Shown here in pieces: positions 5,653 to 13,520 of a stretch of 13,764 nt of DNA. Source of the DNA: an uncultured Anaerotignum sp. (lineage in GTDB: Bacteria; Bacillota; Clostridia; Lachnospirales; Anaerotignaceae); assembly GCF_934277605.1 (NCBI RefSeq), contig NZ_CAKQVD010000050.1, positions 1 through 13,764 of the forward strand, written 5' to 3'. The position numbers were made by a program, and so were the translations under genes. The notes beneath the pieces were generated by a model. The model was not told where the DNA came from, ran no database searches, and saw only the letters and a program-made list of their open reading frames with translations. Each line of letters starts with the position of its first letter. Position 1 is the first letter of the stretch.

Positions 5653-6889
5653 GGGATTTAGTATGACAAAAGTGGAATCAGAAAGGAAAATTCCAAGCAT
5701 GAAAGAGAATTTGTCCATAGAAATCGAATATGAAAAAACGGAAGGCGGCGTGGTGCTGAAGCGGCTGTGCGGACGCTGTGCGGAGGTGCGGATTCCCGAA
5801 GAAATCGAAGGCTTGCCTGTGGTTGCCGTTGCGGAAAGGGCGTTTGCGGTCAAGGAGGAGGCCCCGCTTGCAGAGGCGGGCGAGGAAAGGCAGGCACAGC
5901 TTTCCTTTGTGGAAGCATCCACCCTTGTCAAACAAGAGGGACAAGCACTGCGGAGAGTCTTTCTGCCCGATACTGTGACGCACATCGGGGCGTATGCCTT
6001 TTCGGGCTGTACGGCTTTGGAACGGGTGCATTTGCCCGAGCGGCTGCAGGCGGTTTCCAATCGTATGTTTGACGGCTGTGCTGCATTGCAGGAAATCACA
6101 TTGCCGGCAAAGCTGGAGAGTATTGGGGATTATGCGTTTTATGGCTGTGAAAGCCTAAGGGCGCTCCGCTTGCCCGAGCAGGTTCAAAGAATCGGACGCT
6201 ATGCCTTTTATAATTGTCGCAAAATGGAAAGAATCAATATTCCTTTGGCGGCAAAGGAATTGAATACAGGCTTATTTTTGAACTGCGATTCGCTTAGAGA
6301 AATTTCCTTTGGGCGTTGCAGGCATATTTCCGATTTGATTTCCGGCTTAAACCATGAGCTGCATTTGTCGATAGATTTCCAAATCGAAGGCGGCGAAGCC
6401 AAGCACGCAGAGCTGGTGCTGCCCGATTTTCAGTATGAATATATCGAGGATACACCGGCAAGGCTGTTCCATCAGGTCAATTACGGCACAGGGCATATCT
6501 TTCGCCAGTGCATTGGCAATTCGGAGATTGATTTTCGGCGGTATGATGAGATTTTCTATCTTACCAAGCGTGAGGATGCGGCGGAAACCGTACTTCTGCT
6601 TGCCATGAGCCGCCTGCGCTATCCCTATCGTTTGCAGCAAAAGCATAAGGAGGTCTATCTGGAGTATATACGGGAGCATCTTCCTTGGGCGGCGGAATAT
6701 TTCATGGAGCAGAGAAAGGGAGAGGCCCTGCGGCTGTTTGCGGATTGGGGACTGCTGACGGCAGAAACCACACCCGAATTGATTGCCCTTGCACAGAAGA
6801 AGGGGCAGACCGCAGTGTTGAGCTTTTTGATGGATTATCAGCATAAGCATTTTGCTGCAACCAAAAAGAAAAAAACATTCGACCTATAA
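5651..6889 (+). CDS. Leucine-rich-repeat (BspA/LRR_5-type) protein, cytoplasmic
   Basis: This 412-residue protein has no signal peptide or membrane segment, so it is likely cytoplasmic, unlike secreted BspA-type LRR proteins. Residues 33-66 look like a first degenerate repeat, interrupted by a charged insert (about 67-97). About five regular 23-residue LRR_5 repeats follow (about 100-222), each ending in a pattern such as IGAYAFSGC, VSNRMFDGC or IGDYAFYGC. Residues 255-400 form a helical, charged C-terminal region that I do not recognise, ending in a lysine-rich tail. The ATG at 5651 has AAGGAG at a good distance, but a consensus promoter overlaps it; with that promoter the ATG at 5699 (16 codons shorter) would be used. 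It precedes the VWA and MoxR genes on the same strand and may supply a binding partner. Its function is unknown. Confidence 0.85.
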   Translation: MGFSMTKVESERKIPSMKENLSIEIEYEKTEGGVVLKRLCGRCAEVRIPEEIEGLPVVAVAERAFAVKEEAPLAEAGEERQAQLSFVEASTLVKQEGQALRRVFLPDTVTHIGAYAFSGCTALERVHLPERLQAVSNRMFDGCAALQEITLPAKLESIGDYAFYGCESLRALRLPEQVQRIGRYAFYNCRKMERINIPLAAKELNTGLFLNCDSLREISFGRCRHISDLISGLNHELHLSIDFQIEGGEAKHAELVLPDFQYEYIEDTPARLFHQVNYGTGHIFRQCIGNSEIDFRRYDEIFYLTKREDAAETVLLLAMSRLRYPYRLQQKHKEVYLEYIREHLPWAAEYFMEQRKGEALRLFADWGLLTAETTPELIALAQKKGQTAVLSFLMDYQHKHFAATKKKKTFDL

Positions 6890-6890
6890 T

Positions 6891-6997
6891 TGTAGGGCTT
6901 TGCCCTGCACCCCCCATTTGCAGAACCATGAAATGGTTCTGCCATATCGGGTCGAGGGGGTGACCCCCTCGTGGGAGTTTGAGGGTGAAACCCTCAA
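6891..6997 (+). repeat. Intergenic element of four tri-loop hairpins
   Basis: The 146-bp gap between the LRR and VWA genes is mostly four perfect or near-perfect stems, each closed by a three-base loop: TGTAGGGC-TTT-GCCCTGCA (891-909 in 6xxx numbering, one G-T pair), GCAGAACCAT-GAA-ATGGTTCTGC (6920-6942), CGAGGGGG-TGA-CCCCCTCG (6953-6971) and TTGAGGGT-GAA-ACCCTCAA (6979-6997). None is followed by a T run, so terminator function is unlikely. The layout resembles REP/MITE-like palindromic repeats dispersed in clostridial genomes. It may stabilise or process the mRNA between the two genes. Confidence 0.8.
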
Positions 6998-7035
6998 GGT
7001 CTTAGGTTTTGAAGGAAGAAAGAAGGTGAGAAGAT

Positions 7036-8412
7036 ATGAACGAAACCCATCAAAATTTAATCCGTCTTGGCACAAATATTTTGAGTGCATCCCGCAATGA
7101 GCTGTATCTTTCCATGCGCTTTCTTGATTTGGCACTCAGCGGCCTGCGCTATGAAATGAACCTGTCCTCCTTGTATGTCGGGACAGATGGCGAAAAAATT
7201 TTGTTTAACCCACGCTACCTTGTCCAGCGCTATCTGAGTGACCGTGTGCTTGTGAACCGTGCGTATCTGCACATGGTTTTGCATTGCCTGTTCCGCCATC
7301 CCTTCCATCTGAACGATCGGGAGGAGGAGCTTTGGCACCTCGCCTGTGATATTGCGGTGGAATCCGTTGTGGACTCCCTGCCGGCAAAGGCTGTCTCTCT
7401 GGTGGTTTCCGATAAACGCAGTGAAACCTATGAAATGCTCCGCCGAGAGCTGAAGGTGCTTTCCGCCGAGGGCATTTATCGTGTGCTGCGGGAAAAAGAG
7501 CTTTCCCTGCAGGAATTTGGTAAGCTGCAGCTGGAATTTTGGGTGGATGACCATGTTTTTTGGGAGCATCAGCAGGAGGAGCAGAAGCAAGACCAAGAAA
7601 ATAACGATGAAAACCAAAATCAGCAAAACGAGCAGGAGGAGCAGGAGGAACGACAGCAACAATTGGAAGAAAAATGGACGGAAATCGGCGAAAAAACCGA
7701 AACCAACCTCGAAACCTTCTCCAAGGATATGGGGACGGAGGCAGGCGAGCTTCTGCAATATCTCAAGGTGGAAAACCGAGAACGCTATGATTATCGGCAG
7801 TTTTTGCAGAAATTCGTGACGCTCAAGGAGGATATGCGGGTGGATGATGACGCCTTCGATTTTATCTTCTATACCTATGGCTTGCAGATGTATGGCAATT
7901 TGCCGCTGATTGAGGCATTGGAATATAAGGAGGTCAAAAAGGTGGAGGAGCTTGTCATTGCCATTGATACCTCCGAATCCTGCAAGGGGGAAACGGTCAA
8001 GCGCTTTCTGGAGGAAACCTATGCCATTCTTTCCGCAAGCGAAAGCTTTTTCCATAAAATGAACGTCCACATCATTCAGTGTGATGCGGCGGTGCAGATG
8101 GATAAAAAAATTACCTCTAAGGAGGAACTGGCGCAGTTTATGGAGCAGTTTGAGCTAAGAGGCAGCGGCGGTACGGATTTCCGCCCTGTGTTCCGATATG
8201 TTGATAAGCTGATTGCCGAAAAGGCATTTCAAAATTTAAAGGGCTTGATTTATTTTACCGATGGCTATGGCACCTTCCCGAAGCATAGGCCGCCCTATGA
8301 TGCCGCCTTTGTGTTCTACCATGAGGATTATATGGATGCAACAGTGCCGCCATGGGCGATGAAGCTGATACTTGGTAAGGAGGAGCTTGGGCTGCCGTCC
8401 CAAGTTCGTTAG
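7036..8412 (+). CDS. VWA-like domain protein (DUF2201 type)
   Basis: This 458-residue protein has three parts. Residues 1-175 resemble the putative metallopeptidase domain DUF2201_N, with a helix around HMVLHCLFRHP (79-89) and ACDIAVESVVD (103-113). Residues 178-215 are a Gln/Glu-rich, probably disordered or coiled linker. Residues 295-458 are a VWA-like domain with a complete MIDAS: DTSES (311-315), GSGGTDF (T380, D381) and FTDG (D409). The zincin motif HExxH reads HMVLH here, so the catalytic Glu is missing and peptidase activity is doubtful. MIDAS VWA proteins paired with MoxR ATPases act in protein maturation, metal insertion or complex remodelling. The ATG at 7036 has AAGGTGA upstream. 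The stop codon overlaps the ribosome binding site of the next gene, so the pair is translationally linked. Confidence 0.88.
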   Translation: MNETHQNLIRLGTNILSASRNELYLSMRFLDLALSGLRYEMNLSSLYVGTDGEKILFNPRYLVQRYLSDRVLVNRAYLHMVLHCLFRHPFHLNDREEELWHLACDIAVESVVDSLPAKAVSLVVSDKRSETYEMLRRELKVLSAEGIYRVLREKELSLQEFGKLQLEFWVDDHVFWEHQQEEQKQDQENNDENQNQQNEQEEQEERQQQLEEKWTEIGEKTETNLETFSKDMGTEAGELLQYLKVENRERYDYRQFLQKFVTLKEDMRVDDDAFDFIFYTYGLQMYGNLPLIEALEYKEVKKVEELVIAIDTSESCKGETVKRFLEETYAILSASESFFHKMNVHIIQCDAAVQMDKKITSKEELAQFMEQFELRGSGGTDFRPVFRYVDKLIAEKAFQNLKGLIYFTDGYGTFPKHRPPYDAAFVFYHEDYMDATVPPWAMKLILGKEELGLPSQVR

Positions 8413-8421
8413 GAGGAACGT

Positions 8422-9960
8422 ATGAATATCAAAAGAGCGAAGGAAGAAATCAAATATGCAATACAGGCGTATCTGGCGAAGGATGCCTTCGGGGAATATC
8501 GAATCCCCGCAGTCAGACAGCGCCCCGTTTTGCTGATGGGCGCACCCGGTATCGGCAAAACTGCCGTGATGGAGCAGGTCGCAAGGGAATGTGGCGTGGC
8601 GTTGGTGTCCTATAGCATTACCCACCATACCCGCCAGTCTGCCATTGGCCTGCCCTTCATCAGCAAGAAGGAATACGGCGGAAAGGAATATGCCGTAACG
8701 GAATATACCATGAGCGAAATCATCGCCTCGGTGTATGATAAAATGGAGGAAACAGGCTTGCGGGAGGGGATTTTGTTTATTGATGAAATCAACTGTGCCT
8801 CCGAAACGCTTGCGCCTGCCATGCTCCAATTTTTGCAGTGCAAAACCTTTGGTGCGCATAAGGTGCCGGAGGGCTGGCTGATTGCCGCCGCAGGCAATCC
8901 CCCCGAATATAATAAAAGCGTCAGAGAGTTTGATGTGGTTACGCTTGACCGTGTGAAAAAAATTGATGTAGAGCCTGATTTTACTGTCTGGAAGGAATAT
9001 GCCTATAAGCAGGGCATCCATGGGGCAATCCTTTCCTATCTGGAAATCCGCAAGGACCATTTTTATGCCATGGAAACCACGGTGGATGGCAAGCGCTTTG
9101 TGACAGCAAGAGGCTGGGAGGATTTGTCCACTATCCTTAAGGTCTATGAGGATATGAAGCTGCCTGTCGAGGAGGGCTTGATTTATCAATATTTACAGCA
9201 CCGCAAGATTGCGAAGGATTTTGCGAATTATCTGGATTTGTACCGCAAATATCGTTCCGATTATCGTGTGGATGAAATTTTGCAGGGCAGCTATACCAAG
9301 CAGGCGGTGGCAAAGCTGCAGGAAGCACCCTTTGACGAGCGGCTGAGCGTGATGGGGCTTTTGTTGAGCAGACTTTCCGAGGCATTCCAAGCCGCCTATG
9401 AGGCAGACTTAACCGTAACAGGACTGCATGGTGCATTGCTGGAGCTGAAGGAGCGATTCCAAAGCCCCTATTGCAAGGAAACCCCTTGGGAAGCCCTCTT
9501 TACCGCCTTGGTGGAGGAAAGAGAGACGGCATTTGAAAAGCAGAGAAGGGCAGGGCTTTTGGAAAAAACAGCGGAGCATGCTCATTTGAAGGAATTGGAG
9601 CGTCTGCAATTTTTCTTGGCAGAGGGGAAGAAGAACGGCTGTCGGGAAAAGGAGGAGGCGTTTGCTTTGATAAAAACGCTCTTTGCACAGGAAACCGAGG
9701 CAAGAGAGCAGTGTATTGATGCCGCCTCTGCCATGCTGGAAAATGCCTTTGCCTTTTTGGAGGAGGCGTTCGGTGCAGGGCAGGAAATGGTCATCTTTAT
9801 TACGGAGCTGACCACCAATTTTTATAGCGTGAAATTCATCAGCGAAAACGGCTCGGAAAAATATTATCGGTATAATGCGGAATTGCTTTTCGATGAAAAG
9901 CAGAAAACCATTTTGCAGGATATCGAAAAGGCGAAGACGGAATTAAACCTTCTGTTTTAA
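8422..9960 (+). CDS. MoxR-like AAA+ ATPase
   Basis: This 512-residue AAA+ ATPase has Walker A GAPGIGKT (40-47), Walker B ILFIDEIN (117-124), a sensor-1 asparagine in AAAGNPPEYN (N159) and a candidate arginine finger in TLDRVKK (R177). The ATPase core covers roughly residues 1-300. The remaining ~200 residues are helical and charged, and I do not recognise them. MoxR-family ATPases work as chaperone-like remodellers with a VWA partner, here the gene just upstream. The ATG at 8422 has AGGAGG overlapping the previous stop codon (8410-8412), so translation is coupled. The gene ends 20 bp before a bidirectional terminator and is the last of the LRR-VWA-MoxR set. The client is unknown. Confidence 0.9.
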   Translation: MNIKRAKEEIKYAIQAYLAKDAFGEYRIPAVRQRPVLLMGAPGIGKTAVMEQVARECGVALVSYSITHHTRQSAIGLPFISKKEYGGKEYAVTEYTMSEIIASVYDKMEETGLREGILFIDEINCASETLAPAMLQFLQCKTFGAHKVPEGWLIAAAGNPPEYNKSVREFDVVTLDRVKKIDVEPDFTVWKEYAYKQGIHGAILSYLEIRKDHFYAMETTVDGKRFVTARGWEDLSTILKVYEDMKLPVEEGLIYQYLQHRKIAKDFANYLDLYRKYRSDYRVDEILQGSYTKQAVAKLQEAPFDERLSVMGLLLSRLSEAFQAAYEADLTVTGLHGALLELKERFQSPYCKETPWEALFTALVEERETAFEKQRRAGLLEKTAEHAHLKELERLQFFLAEGKKNGCREKEEAFALIKTLFAQETEAREQCIDAASAMLENAFAFLEEAFGAGQEMVIFITELTTNFYSVKFISENGSEKYYRYNAELLFDEKQKTILQDIEKAKTELNLLF

Positions 9961-9976
9961 AATTTAAGTCGAAATC

Positions 9977-10004
9977 AAAAAGACCTCGAAAAGAGGTCTT
10001 TTTT
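9977..10004. terminator. Bidirectional terminator between convergent operons
   Basis: AAGACCTC (9980-9987) pairs with GAGGTCTT (9993-10000) around GAAAA, with an A run before it and a T run after it. It therefore works on the plus strand for the MoxR gene and on the minus strand for the aldo/keto reductase gene, which lies beyond a G-rich hairpin. Confidence 0.9.
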
Positions 10005-10034
10005 AGTGGAAATTGATTTGTGGCGGAGGGGTTC

Positions 10035-10055
10035 GGGGGGGGGGGCGAAGCCCCC
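10035..10055. repeat. G11 tract with GGGGGC-GAA-GCCCCC hairpin
   Basis: Eleven consecutive G (10035-10045) run into a perfect 6-bp stem (10041-10046/10050-10055) with a GAA loop, two bases past the reductase stop codon. No T run follows on either strand. The tri-loop and GC-rich style match the hairpins at 6891-6997, suggesting the same dispersed repeat family. The homopolymer is prone to slippage and to sequencing error. Confidence 0.6.
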
Positions 10056-10057
10056 GT

Positions 10058-10888
10058 TTATTCAAAATGCTCCGGATGAATCCCCGACCAGCCTGTCTGT
10101 ATCATGGTCAGCAGACGATAAATGTCCTCCTGCTCCATATCGAAATCCAGAATATCAAGGTTTGCCCTCATGCGCTCCGGTGCGGAGGATTTCGGCAGGG
10201 GCAAAACATTGTTTTGCAGGCAGAAGCGCAGACAGATTTGTGCGGGGCTTTTGCCGTATTTCTTTGCCATCTCCAAAATAAGCGGATCCTCCAAAAGCCG
10301 CCCTCTGCCCAAGGGGCTCCAAGCCTCTGCCTGTATGCCGCGGCTCTGGCAGAATTGCAAGGTTTCATATTGCGTGTAGCCGGGATGAAATTCAATCTGG
10401 TCAACCATGGGGACAATGTTTGCGGTTTTCAAAACGTGCATGAGGTGCTGTGGCAGAAAATTGCAAACACCGATGGCACGCACAGCCCCTTCATCATAAA
10501 GCCGCTCCAAAGCACGCCAGCTTTCCGTCACCAAGGGCTTCCAATCAGCATTGGGGAAGGGCATCGGCCAATGGATGAGGAATAAATCCAAATATTGCAC
10601 CTGCAAATCCTTCAGGCTTGCCTCAAAGCTTGCCATGGTTTTATCATAGCCCAAATCCGTTTTCCAAACCTTGCTTGTCAAGAAAAGCTCTCTGCGTGGA
10701 ATACCGCACTGCCGCAGGGCGGTGCCAATCATTTTTTCGTTTTCATATCTTCTGGCGGTGTCAATGTGACGGTAGCCGCAGTCCAGCGCATCCAGAATGA
10801 TTTTTTCCTCCTGCACCAGATAGGTGCCAAAGCCCAGAAAGGGCAGCTCCGTCCCGTTTTCCAGAACAAATCCTTTTTCGCTAATCAT
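10058..10888 (-). CDS. Aldo/keto reductase
   Basis: This 276-residue protein is of typical length for an NADPH-dependent AKR with a (beta/alpha)8 barrel. The catalytic tetrad is complete: D43 and Y48 in HIDTARRYENE, K73 in LTSKVW and H106 in LIHWP. Cofactor- and barrel-associated motifs are GVCNF (140-144), VDQIEFHP (162-169), WSPLGRG (190-196) and LPKSS (231-235). It probably reduces small aldehydes or ketones in the cytoplasm, as 2,5-diketo-gluconate-reductase-like AKRs do; the substrate cannot be read from sequence. The ATG at 10888 follows GGAGG. It starts 13 bp after the CCA-adding enzyme gene and probably shares its transcript. That functional pairing looks incidental. Confidence 0.95.
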   Translation of the reverse strand: MISEKGFVLENGTELPFLGFGTYLVQEEKIILDALDCGYRHIDTARRYENEKMIGTALRQCGIPRRELFLTSKVWKTDLGYDKTMASFEASLKDLQVQYLDLFLIHWPMPFPNADWKPLVTESWRALERLYDEGAVRAIGVCNFLPQHLMHVLKTANIVPMVDQIEFHPGYTQYETLQFCQSRGIQAEAWSPLGRGRLLEDPLILEMAKKYGKSPAQICLRFCLQNNVLPLPKSSAPERMRANLDILDFDMEQEDIYRLLTMIQTGWSGIHPEHFE

Positions 10889-10901
10889 GGTTGTTTCCTC
10901 C

Positions 10902-12122
10902 TTACATCTGCTCTAACAGAGCCAAAGCAAGCGCTGTCAGCGTTTCTTTTGTGTTTTTCTTCGGTTCCTTCAGCACGGCATCCAAAAGTGCCGTAAGCAG
11001 ATTGCCCAAGCCTTTGCCATGCGGTGCGCCCAGTGCCATCAAATCCTTTCCCGTCAGGGCAAGTGCCTTCAAGGAAAGACAATCTCCTGCCGTAAGAATT
11101 TCCTCTAAAAGTGCTTTTGTTTCTGCGTGGGGCGAGGCAGGGCGTAAAATCCGCTGCAAAAGCAAAAGCTGCTCGGTTGCCTCCGTCCCGATGGTGCTTA
11201 ATTGCCTGCGCAGGGGATAGGCCTCTGTCGGCAAATCCGTCTGCAAATGCTCCAAAAGCAAGCAAATTCGCTTGCAGGAGCTGTTGTCGAATTTCAGCCG
11301 CTTCAAAAAGCCCTTTACCTCATCAATGGGATAATGCTGTAGCACAATGCACCACCGCAGGAGAATATCCTTGGGGCAAAGGGAAATTTCCTCCGGGAAG
11401 GTCTTGCTGTTTGCAATCAGGTCTGCGGAAAGGCGTGTGTCAAGCTGTGCCAGAAGGTCGCTTTCCCAAAGCAGAGGCATCTTTTCCGTAAAGGGTGCAA
11501 GCCAAAGCTTTTGCAGCTCCTCCCGAATCCGCTCCACGCTGATTTTCTGAATCAAGGCTGTGTTGGCGCAAAGTGCCGCCCATGTTTCCGGCTCAATCGT
11601 AAAGCCAAGCTGTGCGGCAAAGCGGACACAGCGGAGCATCCGCAGGGCATCCTCTTGAAAGCGTTTTGCCGGCTCGCCTACGCCCCGAATCATGCCTGTG
11701 GCAATATCCTCCTGTCCATGAAAGGGGTCCCGAAAGCCCTCCTTTGGATGATAGGCAATGGCATTCATGGTAAAGTCCCGCCGCAGTAAGTCCTCAGTCA
11801 GCCGCTTGGTAAAGGAAACGGCATTGGGGTGGCGGCAATCGGCATATTCGCCGTCAATGCGATAGGTCGTTACCTCATAATTTTCCTTGTGCAGCACAAC
11901 GGTAATCGTGCCATGCTGAATCCCTGTATCAAAGGTGTGGTCGAAAAGAGTCTTGGTTTCTTCGGGCAGGGCAGAGGTGGTGATGTCCCAATCCTGCGGC
12001 ACACGCCCCAGAATAGAATCCCTGACACAGCCCCCCACAATATAGGCCTCGTGACCGCCCTTGTTTAATTGATTTAAAATATAAACCGCATCCTGCGGAA
12101 TGGCAATATTCAGCTTCTGCAA
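10902..12122 (-). CDS. cca: CCA-adding tRNA nucleotidyltransferase (class II)
   Basis: The enzyme adds or repairs the 3' CCA end of tRNAs using CTP and ATP. The 406-residue protein has the class II nucleotidyltransferase head: GGCVRD (30-35), the metal-binding DWD (D44, D46), RRDFTMNA (114-121) and the nucleotide-selecting EDALRMLR (157-164). A helical body and tail domain follow, ending with a conserved GKDLMALG-type segment. The start is a TTG at 12122, eight bases after a perfect AGGAGG; no better ATG is near. It has its own promoter with an extended -10 and is followed at 13 bp by the aldo/keto reductase gene. An A-adding-only relative is possible, but the length and motifs fit a full CCA enzyme. 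Confidence 0.93.
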   Translation of the reverse strand: MQKLNIAIPQDAVYILNQLNKGGHEAYIVGGCVRDSILGRVPQDWDITTSALPEETKTLFDHTFDTGIQHGTITVVLHKENYEVTTYRIDGEYADCRHPNAVSFTKRLTEDLLRRDFTMNAIAYHPKEGFRDPFHGQEDIATGMIRGVGEPAKRFQEDALRMLRCVRFAAQLGFTIEPETWAALCANTALIQKISVERIREELQKLWLAPFTEKMPLLWESDLLAQLDTRLSADLIANSKTFPEEISLCPKDILLRWCIVLQHYPIDEVKGFLKRLKFDNSSCKRICLLLEHLQTDLPTEAYPLRRQLSTIGTEATEQLLLLQRILRPASPHAETKALLEEILTAGDCLSLKALALTGKDLMALGAPHGKGLGNLLTALLDAVLKEPKKNTKETLTALALALLEQM

Positions 12123-12157
12123 GGCTTTTTCCTCCTGTTTGGAATTTTTGTAAATAA

Positions 12158-12186
12158 ATTATACCATAAAATTACTATATGGACAA
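12158..12186 (-). promoter_or_regulatory. Promoter of the cca operon
   Basis: On the minus strand TTGTCC (12181-12186), a 17-bp spacer and TATAAT (12158-12163) preceded by TGG form an extended -10 promoter. It sits directly after the terminator of the flavin operon and about 20 bp before the cca ribosome binding site. Confidence 0.8.
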
Positions 12187-12216
12187 AAAAAGAACATCTG
12201 CGGAGAACAGATGCTC
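12185..12216 (-). terminator. Terminator of the ribU operon
   Basis: On the minus strand GAGCATCTG (12208-12216) pairs with CAGATGTTC (12192-12200, one G-U pair) around a 7-nt loop, followed by seven T (A at 12185-12191 on plus). It is a strong intrinsic terminator just after the flavoprotein gene. The last T residues overlap the -35 of the cca promoter. Confidence 0.92.
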
Positions 12217-12251
12217 TTTTATAGGAAAAATAATACAAGGGATTTCGTAGT

Positions 12252-12737
12252 TTACTTTTTATCGTAGGGCTTTACCGTAACCTCTTTTTTATCGAAGTCA
12301 ATGAAAATCTGATATGCGTAGTTATCCTCGCTGGTATCCCAAACCTCAACGAATTTCGGTGTTACCTCAATGATGATTTCGGATTCCTCATGGCTGTATT
12401 TGTTGTAGCTGCCCCAAAGGTGCTTTTTGTAAAGCCCTTCAAACACTCTGCCCGGCTCGTCTACCACAAGGCCGCAGTTTTTCGCTGTACCCTCTACCTG
12501 AATGCCGCCGTAGCAAAGTGCAACATTGGGGTTTTCGTAAAGCTGCTTTGTTTTGCGGAAGTCCTTGTCTGTTTTGAAATAAATTTTGTCGTTGTAGAAC
12601 AGGCAGCTTACGTTACGCACCATAACATAATCGTTTACACTGCTGGCAAGCGCCATAATTTTCCAATCGCCCAACTGTTCAAAGAAAAGGGCTTTTGCCT
12701 GTTCAAAGGAAAGGTTTTTGTCTAAGCTGAATTTCAT
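12252..12737 (-). CDS. Pyridoxamine 5'-phosphate oxidase-family FMN-binding protein
   Basis: This 161-residue protein has the split-barrel fold typical of small PNPOx-like flavoproteins. The N-terminal helix (about 10-22) is followed by strands with WKIMALASSVNDYVMVRNVSC (about 25-45), KIYFKTDKDFRKTKQLYENPNVALCY (51-76) and VEGTAK (81-86), a pattern seen in FMN-dependent or heme/flavin-binding members. The reaction is unknown; a true pyridoxamine oxidase is unlikely at this length. The ATG at 12737 has AGGAG 8 bases upstream; a TTG 12 codons earlier overlaps ribU and lacks a site. It lies about 30 bp after ribU and ends before a terminator, so it is co-transcribed under the FMN riboswitch, which supports an FMN cofactor. 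Confidence 0.85.
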   Translation of the reverse strand: MKFSLDKNLSFEQAKALFFEQLGDWKIMALASSVNDYVMVRNVSCLFYNDKIYFKTDKDFRKTKQLYENPNVALCYGGIQVEGTAKNCGLVVDEPGRVFEGLYKKHLWGSYNKYSHEESEIIIEVTPKFVEVWDTSEDNYAYQIFIDFDKKEVTVKPYDKK

Positions 12738-12769
12738 GTTTGTTTCTCCTTTTGTTTCGTTTTTTATGC

Positions 12770-13411
12770 TCAAATTTTTGTTTCGTTTGCCTTTTTTGCG
12801 GTTGCCTTTGCGGAAGCGTTCCCATGGATGATGGGGCTTAGGTGCTTATACAGTAGCATTGCACAGACAGAGTTAATGCCGCATTTAATCAGGTTGAAGG
12901 GCAGAATCCCCAGAATTGCCAGTGTGAACACATTGGAAATCAGAGGGTTGACCTCGGTACACATGGCTACGAAGTAGCTCATATCCTGTCCCATCAGTGC
13001 CATATAGAAGGGGATGATGATGAACAGGTTTGTGAAGATGGCAACAATGCCTGTGAAAACAGAGCCGATTGCCATGCCGACGATTGCTGTTTTTTTGGTT
13101 TTCTTCTGATGATACATGATAACGGGAGGCAGTACATACGCACAGCTTAACAGGAAGTTTTGCAGCTCCCCTGTGAAAGCGGAGGAGGTACCCTCTGTTG
13201 CCAGCTTCAGCAGAATTTTTACTAAGATAATGCAGACAGCCTGCAAAGGCCCCATGGCAAAGCCGCCGATGATTTCCACCAGACCTGCCAAGTCAAAGTT
13301 CATAAAGGGCGGCAGGAAGGGAAGGGGAAAATCAAGGTGCAGCAAAATACAGCAAATGGCACCCATCATGGCAATCATGGTTAAGTCTCTGGTTTTAAAT
13401 TTTGTTTTCAT
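12770..13411 (-). CDS. ribU: Riboflavin ECF transporter S component
   Basis: RibU is the substrate-binding membrane subunit that takes up riboflavin together with the shared ECF ATPases and EcfT, which are not in this window. The 213 residues form about six membrane segments (about 11-27, 41-53, 56-71, 85-101, 108-135 and 158-190). Features typical of RibU are a proline-rich loop (FPLPFLPP, 28-35), GPLQA (54-58), GELQNF (81-86), a TNLFIIIPFY stretch (127-136), PFNLIK (171-176) and a positively charged tail. The ATG at 13411 follows GGAGGA. It is the first gene after the FMN riboswitch and terminator, which supports the riboflavin assignment, and it is followed by an FMN-binding protein gene. 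Confidence 0.95.
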   Translation of the reverse strand: MKTKFKTRDLTMIAMMGAICCILLHLDFPLPFLPPFMNFDLAGLVEIIGGFAMGPLQAVCIILVKILLKLATEGTSSAFTGELQNFLLSCAYVLPPVIMYHQKKTKKTAIVGMAIGSVFTGIVAIFTNLFIIIPFYMALMGQDMSYFVAMCTEVNPLISNVFTLAILGILPFNLIKCGINSVCAMLLYKHLSPIIHGNASAKATAKKANETKI

Positions 13412-13520
13412 GGTTTATTCCTCCAATTATTTTAGATATATGTGCTGCGATTGGCAAAAGCCGATATCAAAATATTTGGATTCTTCTTAAGACTTGCGAT
13501 TGGTGCATGGTTCTTTGCAT

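Noticed and set aside
7057..8070. 337-codon minus-strand hydrophobic frame
   Set aside because: The leucine-rich stretch is the antisense of the Glu/Gln-rich linker of the VWA protein. There is no independent gene evidence.
8236..9189. 317-codon minus-strand frame opposite VWA/MoxR
   Set aside because: It spans two real genes in antisense and has no motif or ribosome site.
12738..12773. TTG start that would make the flavoprotein overlap ribU
   Set aside because: The ATG at 12737 has AGGAG at 8 bases, and the family start fits it. The 12 extra residues have no ribosome site.
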